From NCBI RefSeq assembly GCF_013623775.1, contig NZ_JABFAM010000021.1, positions 17,262 through 81,261 of the forward strand: a DNA stretch of 64,000 bases. The letters are read 5' to 3'. A model generated the notes under the pieces. That model was not told the origin of the DNA. It saw nothing but the letters and a program-made list of their open reading frames with translations, and made no database searches. This DNA is from Rufibacter sp. XAAS-G3-1. Its GTDB lineage: Bacteria > Bacteroidota > Bacteroidia > Cytophagales > Hymenobacteraceae. This document shows positions 43,915-52,078 of the stretch, in pieces; the stretch's first letter is position 1, and every line of letters starts with the position of its first letter. The position numbers and the translations under genes are program-made.

Positions 43915-46197
43915 CTAGAAAGGCGGGGTGACCTCCTGGGGCCTGCCTGGGACTTCTTGCGGGCGTTGCTGGCTGTTAGCCTCCACCTCATCCCAGGTGA
44001 GCTCCCGCACCAGGTAGCCGTAGCTGCCGCCCCGCTTCACGCGCCCGAAGCCGTGCTTCCGCAGGGCCTTGCCCAGTTTGTTGGCGCTGGCGTCCGTCAC
44101 GCCTATCTTCGCCTTCTCGGCCAGTCTTGCCACTAGCTGGGAGGTGGTCAGGAATAGGGCCTTTTCCCCTTCTCCGGCTTTCTCGAACCAGGAAAGCAGC
44201 AGCTCCTCTTCCACCGTTCTTACCTGGAAACGCTCGTTGCTGGCCGTGACCGCCTGTATCTCCTCTCGGTCAAACCAGAAGCGGAAGCCGGTTCTGTAGA
44301 GGTGCAGCGCCTGCGCGTAGGCCATTCCCATGTCCGTCTGTCGTTGGTAGTCGATGTCCAGGACCTCAAAGCAGAGGAAGCGGCGGCTGCCGGTGGTGTC
44401 GGAGAGGAACTGGGCCGTGTTCACCGACCCGGCGAAACTCGCCCGCCGGGGCATCTTCTCGTGGTGGTGCCCGTAGGCCCGGCGCACCTTTATCTCGCCC
44501 TTGGTGACCATCTCCTTCAGGGAGCCTATCTCCGAGCGGTTCAGGTTCTCCAGCTCGTCCAGGTTGATGAGCATGTTCTCCGAGAGTTGCTGCAGGGTGT
44601 CCTTGTTACCCGGGTTTATCTCCCCCGAGTAGAGGTACTCCTTCAATTCCCTGGGCACCAGGTTCAGCACCCAGGTCGTCTTGCCCAGCCCCTGCCCGCC
44701 GCTGAGCACGATGAGCGTGTGGTTGACCACCTTCTCGTCCAGCACGCCCGCGACCATGGCCACGAACCACTTGCGGAAGCAGGTCTGCCACTGCTCTTGG
44801 TCGGTAGTCGTCACCGTGGAAGCCAGCGCACCGATGTGGTCCGTATGGCCATCCCAGGAAGGCAGGGCGTTGAAGTAGGTTTTGAAGGGGTCGTAGAGCG
44901 GGCAGAAATCCGAGGAGAGCAGCATCCGCAGCTCGGCCTGGCTCACCCGCACCTGGGCCTTCTTCAGCTCCCTGAGCATGGTGCTCTCGGCGCGGTCGCT
45001 CAGCGGCTGCCATCTGCCCTTAGCACCGGTGCGGTATTCCTGCCGGGAGGTGACCACGTTGTAGCGGAACCCGTAGCGGGCCAGCAGGAACTCCTCTATC
45101 CGGTCGATGTAGGTCTCCGCCCCACTTGGGCTGGGGATTGAACCAAGCCCTTCATTCCCCCATTCAGTTTCAGTATCTTCTTCAAACTCCTGCCCGGACG
45201 TTGGCGTGCGTTGGAGGGACGTTGGTTCGCGTTGATTGTAGGGCGTTGGTTCGCGTTGGAATCCGTTGGTGGTCGTTCCAAGGCGTTGCCCAGCGCCGTA
45301 TTTCCCCCGGAATACATTCATCCCGTGCTCCTGGGTGTTGGCGTAGGCGCTGTTGACTGCCGCCCTGACCTCCTGCGCATCATAGCCGTAATCTGATAAC
45401 AGATAGCCCAGCGCATCGGATTGGTTTATCCCGTAGCGGTTCAGGTTGCAGGCCAGCTGGTGCACGAAGACGTTGCGGCTCCCCTCAGCGTAGGTGTGCC
45501 TGCGCTCCGTGAGCGTGACGCAATGAACGAACACCTCTTCCAACGAAGGTTCCCCGGTGTTGCCAGCACCTACAGCGGCATTGGCTCTGCGTTGACCTGC
45601 GTTGCCGGTGGTGCGTTGACCTGCGTTGGCAACGGTAGGCAACTCCTGTTGACTCACCGGGAAAACAGCCGCCTCCGGGTTCAGGTAAAGGTCTGGGTCC
45701 CAGGAGACGAAGCACAGACGCGTCACGTCGCTGCCCGACTCGTCTATCCTCAGCCCCAGCAGCATGGCGTAGTGCTCCTTCACCTGGCGATAAGCCTGTT
45801 TGTGAGAAGCTGCGCCGCTGTCCACCCGCACCAGCACCTTCAGCCCGTTGCCCGAGGGGCTGGTGAAGGCGGCGTAGGTATGGGGCTCCCCCGAGGCTAT
45901 TCTTTTGGCTAGGGCAAGCTCCCCCTCCGAGACTTTGTCCAGGTCCAGCGCCACCACGCCGGAGTACACCCGCAGGTGCTCCAGCTTGCGCCCTCCCATG
46001 TACCGGCCAGAGGGCGTGAAGGCGGGCAGGCTTTTCTTCGCCTGCTCGTACTCATTCTTTTTGCCCTGTACCAGTAATGAGCGCACCGCTTCCACTTGGC
46101 TCCGGTAAGCCCCATCTTGGATACTATGGAGAATGCCCCCCAGGGGCCTGTCCTCCAGTACTTGGGTGAAGTTCTTAAATAAACTTATTAGGCTCAT
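43915..46197 (-). CDS. VirE_N / VapE-type primase-helicase-like protein
   Basis: A 760-residue protein. The N-terminal VirE_N/BT4734-like domain shows YSGVVALDLDKVSEGEL and FTSPSGNGLKVLVRV. The C-terminal VirE/VapE P-loop domain has LPSWDGHTDHIGALA, Walker A GGQGLGKTTW (about residues 500-509), Walker-B-like ENMLINLDELENLN and FAGSVNTAQFLSDTTGSRRFLCFEV. The two are joined by low-complexity linkers (about residues 188-215 and 305-335), encoded by CAACG repeats. Such proteins are common in Bacteroidota mobile elements and are thought to act in their replication. The gene is GC-rich compared with the neighbouring chromosome. Confidence 0.85.
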   Translation of the reverse strand: MSLISLFKNFTQVLEDRPLGGILHSIQDGAYRSQVEAVRSLLVQGKKNEYEQAKKSLPAFTPSGRYMGGRKLEHLRVYSGVVALDLDKVSEGELALAKRIASGEPHTYAAFTSPSGNGLKVLVRVDSGAASHKQAYRQVKEHYAMLLGLRIDESGSDVTRLCFVSWDPDLYLNPEAAVFPVSQQELPTVANAGQRTTGNAGQRRANAAVGAGNTGEPSLEEVFVHCVTLTERRHTYAEGSRNVFVHQLACNLNRYGINQSDALGYLLSDYGYDAQEVRAAVNSAYANTQEHGMNVFRGKYGAGQRLGTTTNGFQREPTPYNQREPTSLQRTPTSGQEFEEDTETEWGNEGLGSIPSPSGAETYIDRIEEFLLARYGFRYNVVTSRQEYRTGAKGRWQPLSDRAESTMLRELKKAQVRVSQAELRMLLSSDFCPLYDPFKTYFNALPSWDGHTDHIGALASTVTTTDQEQWQTCFRKWFVAMVAGVLDEKVVNHTLIVLSGGQGLGKTTWVLNLVPRELKEYLYSGEINPGNKDTLQQLSENMLINLDELENLNRSEIGSLKEMVTKGEIKVRRAYGHHHEKMPRRASFAGSVNTAQFLSDTTGSRRFLCFEVLDIDYQRQTDMGMAYAQALHLYRTGFRFWFDREEIQAVTASNERFQVRTVEEELLLSWFEKAGEGEKALFLTTSQLVARLAEKAKIGVTDASANKLGKALRKHGFGRVKRGGSYGYLVRELTWDEVEANSQQRPQEVPGRPQEVTPPF
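45199..45290 (-). repeat. CAACG motif array inside the VirE-like gene, cluster 2
   Basis: Eight CAACG copies on the coding strand, mostly 10-14 bases apart, encode the QREPT-type repeats of the linker (about residues 305-335). Confidence 0.75.
45565..45640 (-). repeat. CAACG motif array inside the VirE-like gene, cluster 1
   Basis: Five CAACG/CAATG copies, including an exact CAACGCAGGT unit used twice, encode the ANAGQRTTGNAGQRR linker. Confidence 0.75.
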
Positions 46198-46374
46198 GGT
46201 TTGTCACACTCAGCAGAGGGTGCGACGTGGGGTCCAGGGTTGATGCGCCAGGCGATTGCTGCAACCGCCCCTCGCGCAAGGGATAAAAGTAGAAATAGCT
46301 CTATCATAAACGTTGTCTTTAAGTGTTTATGGAGGCAATTTCTGAAACGGGGGCCAACTAAGGGGAAGTACGTC

Positions 46375-46405
46375 TTCCGTCAAGATTTCCGTCTAAAATT
46401 CCGTC
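46375..46405. repeat. Three 12-bp iterons upstream of the VirE-like gene
   Basis: TTCCGTC occurs at 46375, 46387 and 46399, exactly 12 bases apart, with AT-rich spacers. It lies about 180 bases before the VirE-like start, in the spacer after the unknown 267-residue gene. Confidence 0.65.
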
Positions 46406-46419
46406 AATTTTATTCTTAC

Positions 46420-47223
46420 CTAGAAGCTCTTGGTCTTCTTGCCGTGGCGCGCGAAGTTCGTTTGCAGGACCTCCACCCTGTACTCCCCAGTCACTGGGTC
46501 TATGTACCTGGAGAACTTGTCGAAGGTGTCTATCAGCATGTAGCAGTACGCGTGGGTGGAGGACGTATCGGTGTCGACCTTGTCGAAGAACTCGTACACC
46601 GCCCCTAGGATGTCTTTTTGGGTTCCGTTCACCTGTACCTTTACGCTCTCCAGCCTCAGGTCCGACCCGTGGAAGCAGGTGTGCACCCATCGCCTTACCA
46701 TACTCTCCTCCACGATGCTCTCCCCTCCCCTTTTCCTCGGCCTGCACAGCCTATGCACGAAGAACCGCTCAATCTCCCAGATAGGTACCGGCTCGCCCTC
46801 CCGCACGGCCTTTATCCTATAGTCCTGCCCGGTTGACAGCGCGGGGCTCCGCTCGGCCGACCGCCTTCTTTTCTCCAGCCATTCCAACGGCATGAGGGCC
46901 AGCTCGGACCTGAACCTGGTGTTGGAGATGAACCCCACCGCGTCCATTGGTATCCATTCCGGGCTCATCCGGACGAAGAAAACAAAGTCGCTCGGCTCCC
47001 CCCTGAACTTGAACAGGTGGAAGTCCAGGAAGCCGGACATGGCCGAGAGCTGGCTCGCCAGGAAAACATTCTGGTAATAGAAGCGCCAGAGCTCCATGCT
47101 TAGCTCATCCGAGCGATCCAGGTAGTACTCCCCGGGGTGCTGCGAGATGTACTGGTGCATGCTCTCCTGCTCCTCCCCTTTAAAAATGTAGGAGAGGTAA
47201 TCCGTTATTTGCATCGAAAACAT
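46420..47223 (-). CDS. Island protein of unknown function
   Basis: A 267-residue soluble protein. The N-terminal half has YYLDRSDELSMELWRFYYQNVFLASQLSAMSGFLDFHLFKF and aromatic-rich strands. The middle is basic (LEKRRRSAERS). The C-terminus has SIVEESMVRRWVHTCFHGSDLRLESVKVQVNG and ends in FARHGKKTKSF. No family is recognised. It is the first minus-strand gene of the left half of the island, upstream of the iterons and the VirE-like gene, so a replication or regulatory role is conceivable. Start chosen at 47223 (MFSMQITDYLSYIF); the ATG at 47214 is also possible. Confidence 0.65.
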   Translation of the reverse strand: MFSMQITDYLSYIFKGEEQESMHQYISQHPGEYYLDRSDELSMELWRFYYQNVFLASQLSAMSGFLDFHLFKFRGEPSDFVFFVRMSPEWIPMDAVGFISNTRFRSELALMPLEWLEKRRRSAERSPALSTGQDYRIKAVREGEPVPIWEIERFFVHRLCRPRKRGGESIVEESMVRRWVHTCFHGSDLRLESVKVQVNGTQKDILGAVYEFFDKVDTDTSSTHAYCYMLIDTFDKFSRYIDPVTGEYRVEVLQTNFARHGKKTKSF

Positions 47224-47555
47224 ATTTAATCGATTAGGAATAGAAGTAACCCAATAATGTTAAATATCAAACCAATATCCATAAACCATAAACACCAGTC
47301 TGGTGGATGCACATCGTAGTCTTACCACAGACACGGCCTCACAAGGGATAGGTAAAACTATCAAATAACATTGATCTTTATGAATTAGAAAAACACATAT
47401 ACTGAGCTATTCAAGTGTTTTGCTATGGTATGACTCGCACCAGCATAGAAGCTCATCGTCATTCTAATAAAAAGTCTATGAAGGTACTTATAATCCCTGC
47501 CCTATAAGCTTAAATCCATATATTCAGGGAAAATAAGTTATCCAATATTCAATCC
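47224..47555. other. Divergent control region between island halves
   Basis: A 332-bp AT-rich spacer separates the minus-strand replication half from the plus-strand WYL/cas half. No gene and no clear promoter consensus are seen, but both outward units must start here. Confidence 0.55.
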
Positions 47556-48476
47556 ATGAACCACCACGCCATCATCCGGCGGCACCTGGCTATCCTGCGC
47601 ATGGTGCAGCCGCCCTTTCTGTTCCCTACTAAGAAGCAGCTACTGGAACGGCTACAGGCCGAAGACCTGGACAAGGTTTCGCCCCGCACAATTGAGCGTG
47701 ACATCAAAGAGATTCAGGAGAATTACGGCATCCGGATTAAGTCCTGTCCCCGGCGTAAGGGATACTATCTGGAGAAGCCCCAAGACGAAGACCTTTCCAA
47801 CTTCGGGCAATTCCTGCAGCTGCTGGAGCGAAGCGAGCGACTGGCCTTTCTGACCCATTCCACAGATGCCTTGCGGACGAGCCAATACCTGCTGCTGGAA
47901 GAAAACCAACGAACCCACGAGTTGGAGCACTTACCTGTGCTGTGGGAAGCCCTGCGAAGCCAGCGGCAACTTTCTTTCCACTACCAAACCTTTGGTTCCC
48001 CACAAAGCAAGCTGTACCAGTTAGACCCGCTCCTGTTGCTGGAATACCGCAACCGCTGGTATCTGGCCACCTGGGACCAAGCAGACGTGCGTTTTAAAAC
48101 CTTCGGGCTTGAACGGATGCGGGAGCCGCAACTCACCGAAACAACTGTACAGATAGACCGCCGGCCTGAGTTCTTGGCCTTGAAACAAGATGGGTTGGGT
48201 GTATTCATTGGACCTGAGCAACAAGTAACAGAAGTGGTGTTGCGGGTTGATTCCACCATGCGCCCCTACCTCAAGACGGTTCCCCTGCACCTCAGCCAAA
48301 CAACACTTGAGGAAAGCCGCGAGGGCATGGTGGTTTCGCTGCGCATTGTTCTGAACAACGAACTTGAGATGGCCATCTTAGCTTATGGTGAGCATATAGA
48401 AGTGCTGGAGCCGCAGGAACTCCGGGAGAAAATGAAGTTGCGGGTGCGGGAAATGGCTAGGAGGTACGAAGCATAA
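47556..48476 (+). CDS. WYL-domain transcriptional regulator
   Basis: A 306-residue regulator. The N-terminal winged helix is ATIRRHL-like (MNHHAIIRRHLAILRMVQPP...TKKQLLERLQAEDLDKVSPRTIERDIKEIQENYGIRIKSC). The WYL domain begins around LWEALRSQRQLSFHYQTFG and has LLLEYRNRWYLATWD, the name motif. A WCX-like C-terminal extension follows (TEVVLRVDSTMRPYLKT). WYL proteins sense ligands, often nucleic acid fragments, and frequently control CRISPR or other defence loci. It lies 200 bases upstream of cas6 in the same direction, so it is a likely regulator of this system. Confidence 0.88.
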   Translation: MNHHAIIRRHLAILRMVQPPFLFPTKKQLLERLQAEDLDKVSPRTIERDIKEIQENYGIRIKSCPRRKGYYLEKPQDEDLSNFGQFLQLLERSERLAFLTHSTDALRTSQYLLLEENQRTHELEHLPVLWEALRSQRQLSFHYQTFGSPQSKLYQLDPLLLLEYRNRWYLATWDQADVRFKTFGLERMREPQLTETTVQIDRRPEFLALKQDGLGVFIGPEQQVTEVVLRVDSTMRPYLKTVPLHLSQTTLEESREGMVVSLRIVLNNELEMAILAYGEHIEVLEPQELREKMKLRVREMARRYEA

Positions 48477-48511
48477 AATTGTGATTTTTATTGCCGAAAC
48501 TGGTCTGACTT

Positions 48512-48547
48512 GTTTAGAGCCTGTTTTTAGAAAAATAAGCCTAAAAC
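48512..48547. repeat. Intergenic palindrome family 5, between WYL gene and cas6
   Basis: GTTTAGAGCCTGTTTTT / AAAAATAAGCCTAAAAC lies 35 bases past the WYL stop and 130 bases before cas6. It may separate their transcripts. Confidence 0.65.
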
Positions 48548-48678
48548 AGCCAAAGCCCAACCTGAACCAAAGCGCATGGAATGCACACTTTTTTTATAAA
48601 TAAACTTAACTTTTTTAAAATGGCCGCCAGATTCTGGCGATGGCATTTTGTAAATCGGAACATCAAACTCAAACAAAC

Positions 48679-49344
48679 ATGAGGATACAACTAAAACTTT
48701 CGCCTAATACCCAATCGGTGCCCTTCAACCATCTATACCAACTCACCCACCGATTGCATTATTGGCTGGGGCCGGAGAATGCGCTGCATGACGGATTGAG
48801 CCTATACAGTTTTGGGTGGTTGCGGGGAGGCACCGTAAAACGCGGGGCACTCGCATTTCCTGCTGGGGCTACCTGGCAGATTTCCTTCTACTCAGAAGAG
48901 GCCACCCGCAAATTGCTTATGGGCATCATCAACGAGCCGGAGCTTTTCTTTGGTATGCGCGTGTACGAGGTGCAGGAATTGGCTACCCCCGCCTTTGGTG
49001 AGCAGTACCGCTTTCTGGCAGACGGCCCCGTGATTGCCCGGCAGGTACGGCCAGACGGCACCCGCGAATATCTGCTGCATGACTCCCCCGCCGCAGATGT
49101 GGCCCTTACCGCTACCCTGCGCCACAAATTGGAAAAAGCGGGGCTTTCTGCCGAGGGCGTTTCCGTGGCCTTTGACCGGAGCTTCTTAACCCCACGGCAT
49201 AAGTTGATGGAAATAAAAGGCATACAGCACAAAGGCAGCCTCTGCCCGGTTATTGTGGAGGGCTCGCCAGAAGCAGTGCAGTTTGCGTGGCTGGTGGGTG
49301 CCGGGGAATTGACAGGAAGTGGTTTTGGAGGGTTAAGAGCGTAA
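48679..49344 (+). CDS. cas6: CRISPR endoribonuclease Cas6
   Basis: From the ATG at 48679 (MRIQLKLSPNTQSVPFNHLYQL) the product is 221 residues. Cas6 cuts the repeat in the pre-crRNA to give mature guides, here expected to leave the 5' handle AUAGAAAG. The N-terminus has candidate catalytic histidines His24/His27 in LTHRLHYWLG. The C-terminal glycine-rich loop GAGELTGSGFGGL is the family hallmark. Two ferredoxin-like halves are implied. It is the first cas gene, four bases before cas5. The longer frame start at 48640 is rejected. Confidence 0.9.
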   Translation: MRIQLKLSPNTQSVPFNHLYQLTHRLHYWLGPENALHDGLSLYSFGWLRGGTVKRGALAFPAGATWQISFYSEEATRKLLMGIINEPELFFGMRVYEVQELATPAFGEQYRFLADGPVIARQVRPDGTREYLLHDSPAADVALTATLRHKLEKAGLSAEGVSVAFDRSFLTPRHKLMEIKGIQHKGSLCPVIVEGSPEAVQFAWLVGAGELTGSGFGGLRA

Positions 49345-49348
49345 ATCT

Positions 49349-49918
49349 ATGGAACAATATTACGTAGTAGAATATAGCGGCACATTCGGATTTATCAAAC
49401 CATGGACGGCCGTACGAGATGAGAAAACCTTCAGTCAGCAATTTTTAACCCCTAGCATCCTTGAAGGCATACGCATTAAGCTAGGTGTATCTGCCATTTT
49501 GCGGCACAAGCTCATGCACGCAGGCACTTCTTTGCAGCAAGAAAGAACCCAGTCCAGAGCCTTTCTAGAAAAGCGCAAAGGGGCTTATAAAGAAGCGACA
49601 AGAACACTTTCCATCATATCAAGGGGAATTATGCTTTACCCGCACCTTTGGCTGGCATTCCCCACATTGGAGGACGCCGAGCTAGCTACCGAGCAACATA
49701 TTTGCCTTAGCCGTAACGAAGATGTCTTACTTCCCTCTCCTACTATTGTCACTGTTACAGAAGATGAGTTCGACCATATGCCGGGCTTTGAACTGCTCTT
49801 CGGCAAAACACCTACCAGCATCTTAGTGGGTCATAACCGTTACGAAGATAATGTGCCCATGTACGGCGAGATAAAGATTACTGGCAACCCTATCCTTGAC
49901 CTTAGCCCAGAGCTATGA
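49349..49918 (+). CDS. cas5: Cascade subunit Cas5
   Basis: A 189-residue protein matching the Cas5 pattern loosely: a first strand and turn YYVVEYSGTFGFIKPWTAV, TFSQQFLTPSILEGIRIKLGV, and ISRGIMLYPHLWLAFPTLEDAELATEQHICLSRNEDVLLPS, which resembles the P-Y-L-LGR-E-F segment of Cas5. In type I systems Cas5 caps the 5' handle of the crRNA. It is shorter than most Cas5 proteins. The start follows cas6 by four bases and the stop overlaps cas3 by four. The call rests on pattern plus position. Confidence 0.75.
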   Translation: MEQYYVVEYSGTFGFIKPWTAVRDEKTFSQQFLTPSILEGIRIKLGVSAILRHKLMHAGTSLQQERTQSRAFLEKRKGAYKEATRTLSIISRGIMLYPHLWLAFPTLEDAELATEQHICLSRNEDVLLPSPTIVTVTEDEFDHMPGFELLFGKTPTSILVGHNRYEDNVPMYGEIKITGNPILDLSPEL

Positions 49919-52074
49919 CATTATTAGCTAAAAGTCCCGAACAAGGCGGTTTAACACTCCGGGCCCATACCCTACATGTTACGGAGGCAGTAGAATTATT
50001 TGCCTTAGCGTATGGGCTGCCGGTTGAGTTGGCTATCAAAGGAGCATTGCTGCACGACTTGGGAAAAGCACACCCTTACTTTCAAAGGATTTTGCAGGGC
50101 GAGGTGAACCAAGACGAAACATTACGCTCTATGCCACACCGGCATGAACTGTCATCCCTGCTCTTACTTCCGCTTTTTGACCGCCAAGATTGGGAGCCGC
50201 TTATTGAGATGGTAGTTGCCCATCATAAATCCTTGGAAGATGATGCCCGTAGCCGTGGACTTTTAGATTTAGTTACTCAATATGGAAGAGAGAAAGTATT
50301 TCAACGTCATTCAGAGGATTTTGAGACTTGGCAAGTTAAACTTAACGAAGTTCTGCAAGGTACTTTAATTTCATACCGGCCGGTTAGTTTAGACGAAGCT
50401 CGTGAGGCTTTCAATTTCGCAATAGCCTATACAGAAACACTGCCTTATGGCTGGTCTAAATGGAGAGGGGTTTTAATGGCCGCAGACCATTTTGCCTCTG
50501 AGTTTATGGGAGAAGCAAAAAGTCTGGCAAGCGGCTTTTTCAAAGTCCCAGATTTGAGCTTCTACAACCGGAGCCATCCGCTTTACCCGCTCTCGCTTAA
50601 AGATTCTGATGCAGGCAAAAATCATACGCTGGTTATTGCGCCTACCGGAGCCGGAAAAACAGATTTCCTCTTAAAACGCTGCCAAGGCCGCGTGGTCTAC
50701 ACCTTGCCTTTTCAAGCCAGCATCAATGCCATGTTCCAACGGATTGCGCATGATGTGAACCAAGGGAAGCCTGAAAATAAAAGAGAAGACATTAGGCGAG
50801 TGCATGCTGCCAGCAAAATAAGCCTGAAAAAGAAGGATGGGCAGGCAATAACGGAAGAACAAATATTGCAACGGCAAGCGGGCGCAGGGCTGAAAGTCAC
50901 TACGCCACACCAATTGCTACCTCTTATCTTTCACATCAACGGTTACGAAGCCCTTTCCCTGGATTTGCAGGGATGTGATATAATCCTGGACGAGGTGCAT
51001 GTCTATAACGGCCAGGTGCGCACCATGACCCTTAAGCTGATTGAGCGATTGGTTTCCCTCGGCTGCCGCATACACATTGGCACTGCCACAATTTCTGAAT
51101 CCCTAATCCAGCACATACTTACGGCATTAGGCGGTGCCGAAAAGGTGCAGCAAGTGCAACCACCAGAAGAAGAGCTGGTAAAATTCAACCGGCATGAAGT
51201 CTTTAAAACCGAAGATGAAGAGACGGCAAGGGAGATAGTAGCACAGGCCTTAGAAGACAAAGAACGGGTTCTGCTTGTGGCAAACCGGGTACAGCTGGCG
51301 CAAGACAGATACTTGTGGGCTCAAGAGGCCTTTCCTGATGTGCCCGTTTTACTGGTACACAGCCGTTACCGGAGGTGTGACCGTTCTGAGTTGGAAAGCG
51401 AGATTTACCGCTACAATGAAATGAAAGGCCCTTGCCTGGTCATTGCCACGCAAGTGGTAGAGGTTAGCTTAGATATTTCATTTGACCGCATGGTCACCGA
51501 TGCCGCTCCACTGGATGCGTTGGTTCAGCGGTTCGGACGAGTACACCGCAAACGCTCCGAAACCACCATTGGCACCTACAAACCCGTTCATGCAATTACT
51601 CCCAGCGAGACAGACGAAGACATTTTCCCTTATGAAGCGGACATTGTGCGCCGAAGCTTTGAGGCTTTGCCAGATGGCTTACTGGAAGAAAAAGAACTGC
51701 AAAAGCTCATGAACCAAGTGTACGGAGAGGTTGAACTGCCTTCCATAGATATGCACACCATGCCCCTTCCCTTGCTTTGCCACCGACCCAAGTCGGTACT
51801 GCTGGATGCCCTGGAGATAGAAAGCGCGGTCTGCATTCAGGAAAAAGATGTAGAGGAATACCGCAGCTGCAGAGGTACCGCACGGCAGATGCTTGAAATT
51901 CCGGTTCCGTGGAAATCGTTGCTAGGCCAAATGTCTTCCCTCACACAACTAGAGCTAGGAAGTTATCCCTATGTCATTAAAAATACTTGGTATAATCCCG
52001 ACGGCTTAGAAATTGGTTTAGTTATCCCTAAATCTACTACTGCCCCAACTGTTCAACCTACTCAAATGCTATAG
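49915..52074 (+). CDS. cas3: CRISPR helicase-nuclease Cas3 (HD plus DExH)
   Basis: A 719-residue effector that unwinds and degrades target DNA after recruitment by Cascade. The HD nuclease comes first (His47-Asp48 in GALLHDLGKAHPYFQ; MVVAHHKSLEDD). The helicase follows with Walker A APTGAGKTDF (about 242-248), DEVH box at 359-362 (DIILDEVHVYNGQ), motif III GTATI and motif VI QRFGRVHRKR. It overlaps cas5 by an ATGA, and cas8 begins four bases after its stop. Lying between cas5 and cas8 is an uncommon place for cas3. Confidence 0.95.
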   Translation: MTLLAKSPEQGGLTLRAHTLHVTEAVELFALAYGLPVELAIKGALLHDLGKAHPYFQRILQGEVNQDETLRSMPHRHELSSLLLLPLFDRQDWEPLIEMVVAHHKSLEDDARSRGLLDLVTQYGREKVFQRHSEDFETWQVKLNEVLQGTLISYRPVSLDEAREAFNFAIAYTETLPYGWSKWRGVLMAADHFASEFMGEAKSLASGFFKVPDLSFYNRSHPLYPLSLKDSDAGKNHTLVIAPTGAGKTDFLLKRCQGRVVYTLPFQASINAMFQRIAHDVNQGKPENKREDIRRVHAASKISLKKKDGQAITEEQILQRQAGAGLKVTTPHQLLPLIFHINGYEALSLDLQGCDIILDEVHVYNGQVRTMTLKLIERLVSLGCRIHIGTATISESLIQHILTALGGAEKVQQVQPPEEELVKFNRHEVFKTEDEETAREIVAQALEDKERVLLVANRVQLAQDRYLWAQEAFPDVPVLLVHSRYRRCDRSELESEIYRYNEMKGPCLVIATQVVEVSLDISFDRMVTDAAPLDALVQRFGRVHRKRSETTIGTYKPVHAITPSETDEDIFPYEADIVRRSFEALPDGLLEEKELQKLMNQVYGEVELPSIDMHTMPLPLLCHRPKSVLLDALEIESAVCIQEKDVEEYRSCRGTARQMLEIPVPWKSLLGQMSSLTQLELGSYPYVIKNTWYNPDGLEIGLVIPKSTTAPTVQPTQML

Positions 52075-52078
52075 CCAT

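Noticed and set aside
43671..43991. A 106-codon minus-strand frame between the VirE-like and MerR-like genes
   Set aside because: It starts inside the VirE-like gene, is basic and low in structure, and covers the inverted-repeat array.
44302..45141. A 279-codon plus-strand frame opposite the VirE-like gene
   Set aside because: It is antisense to the well-supported P-loop region and has shadow-type composition.
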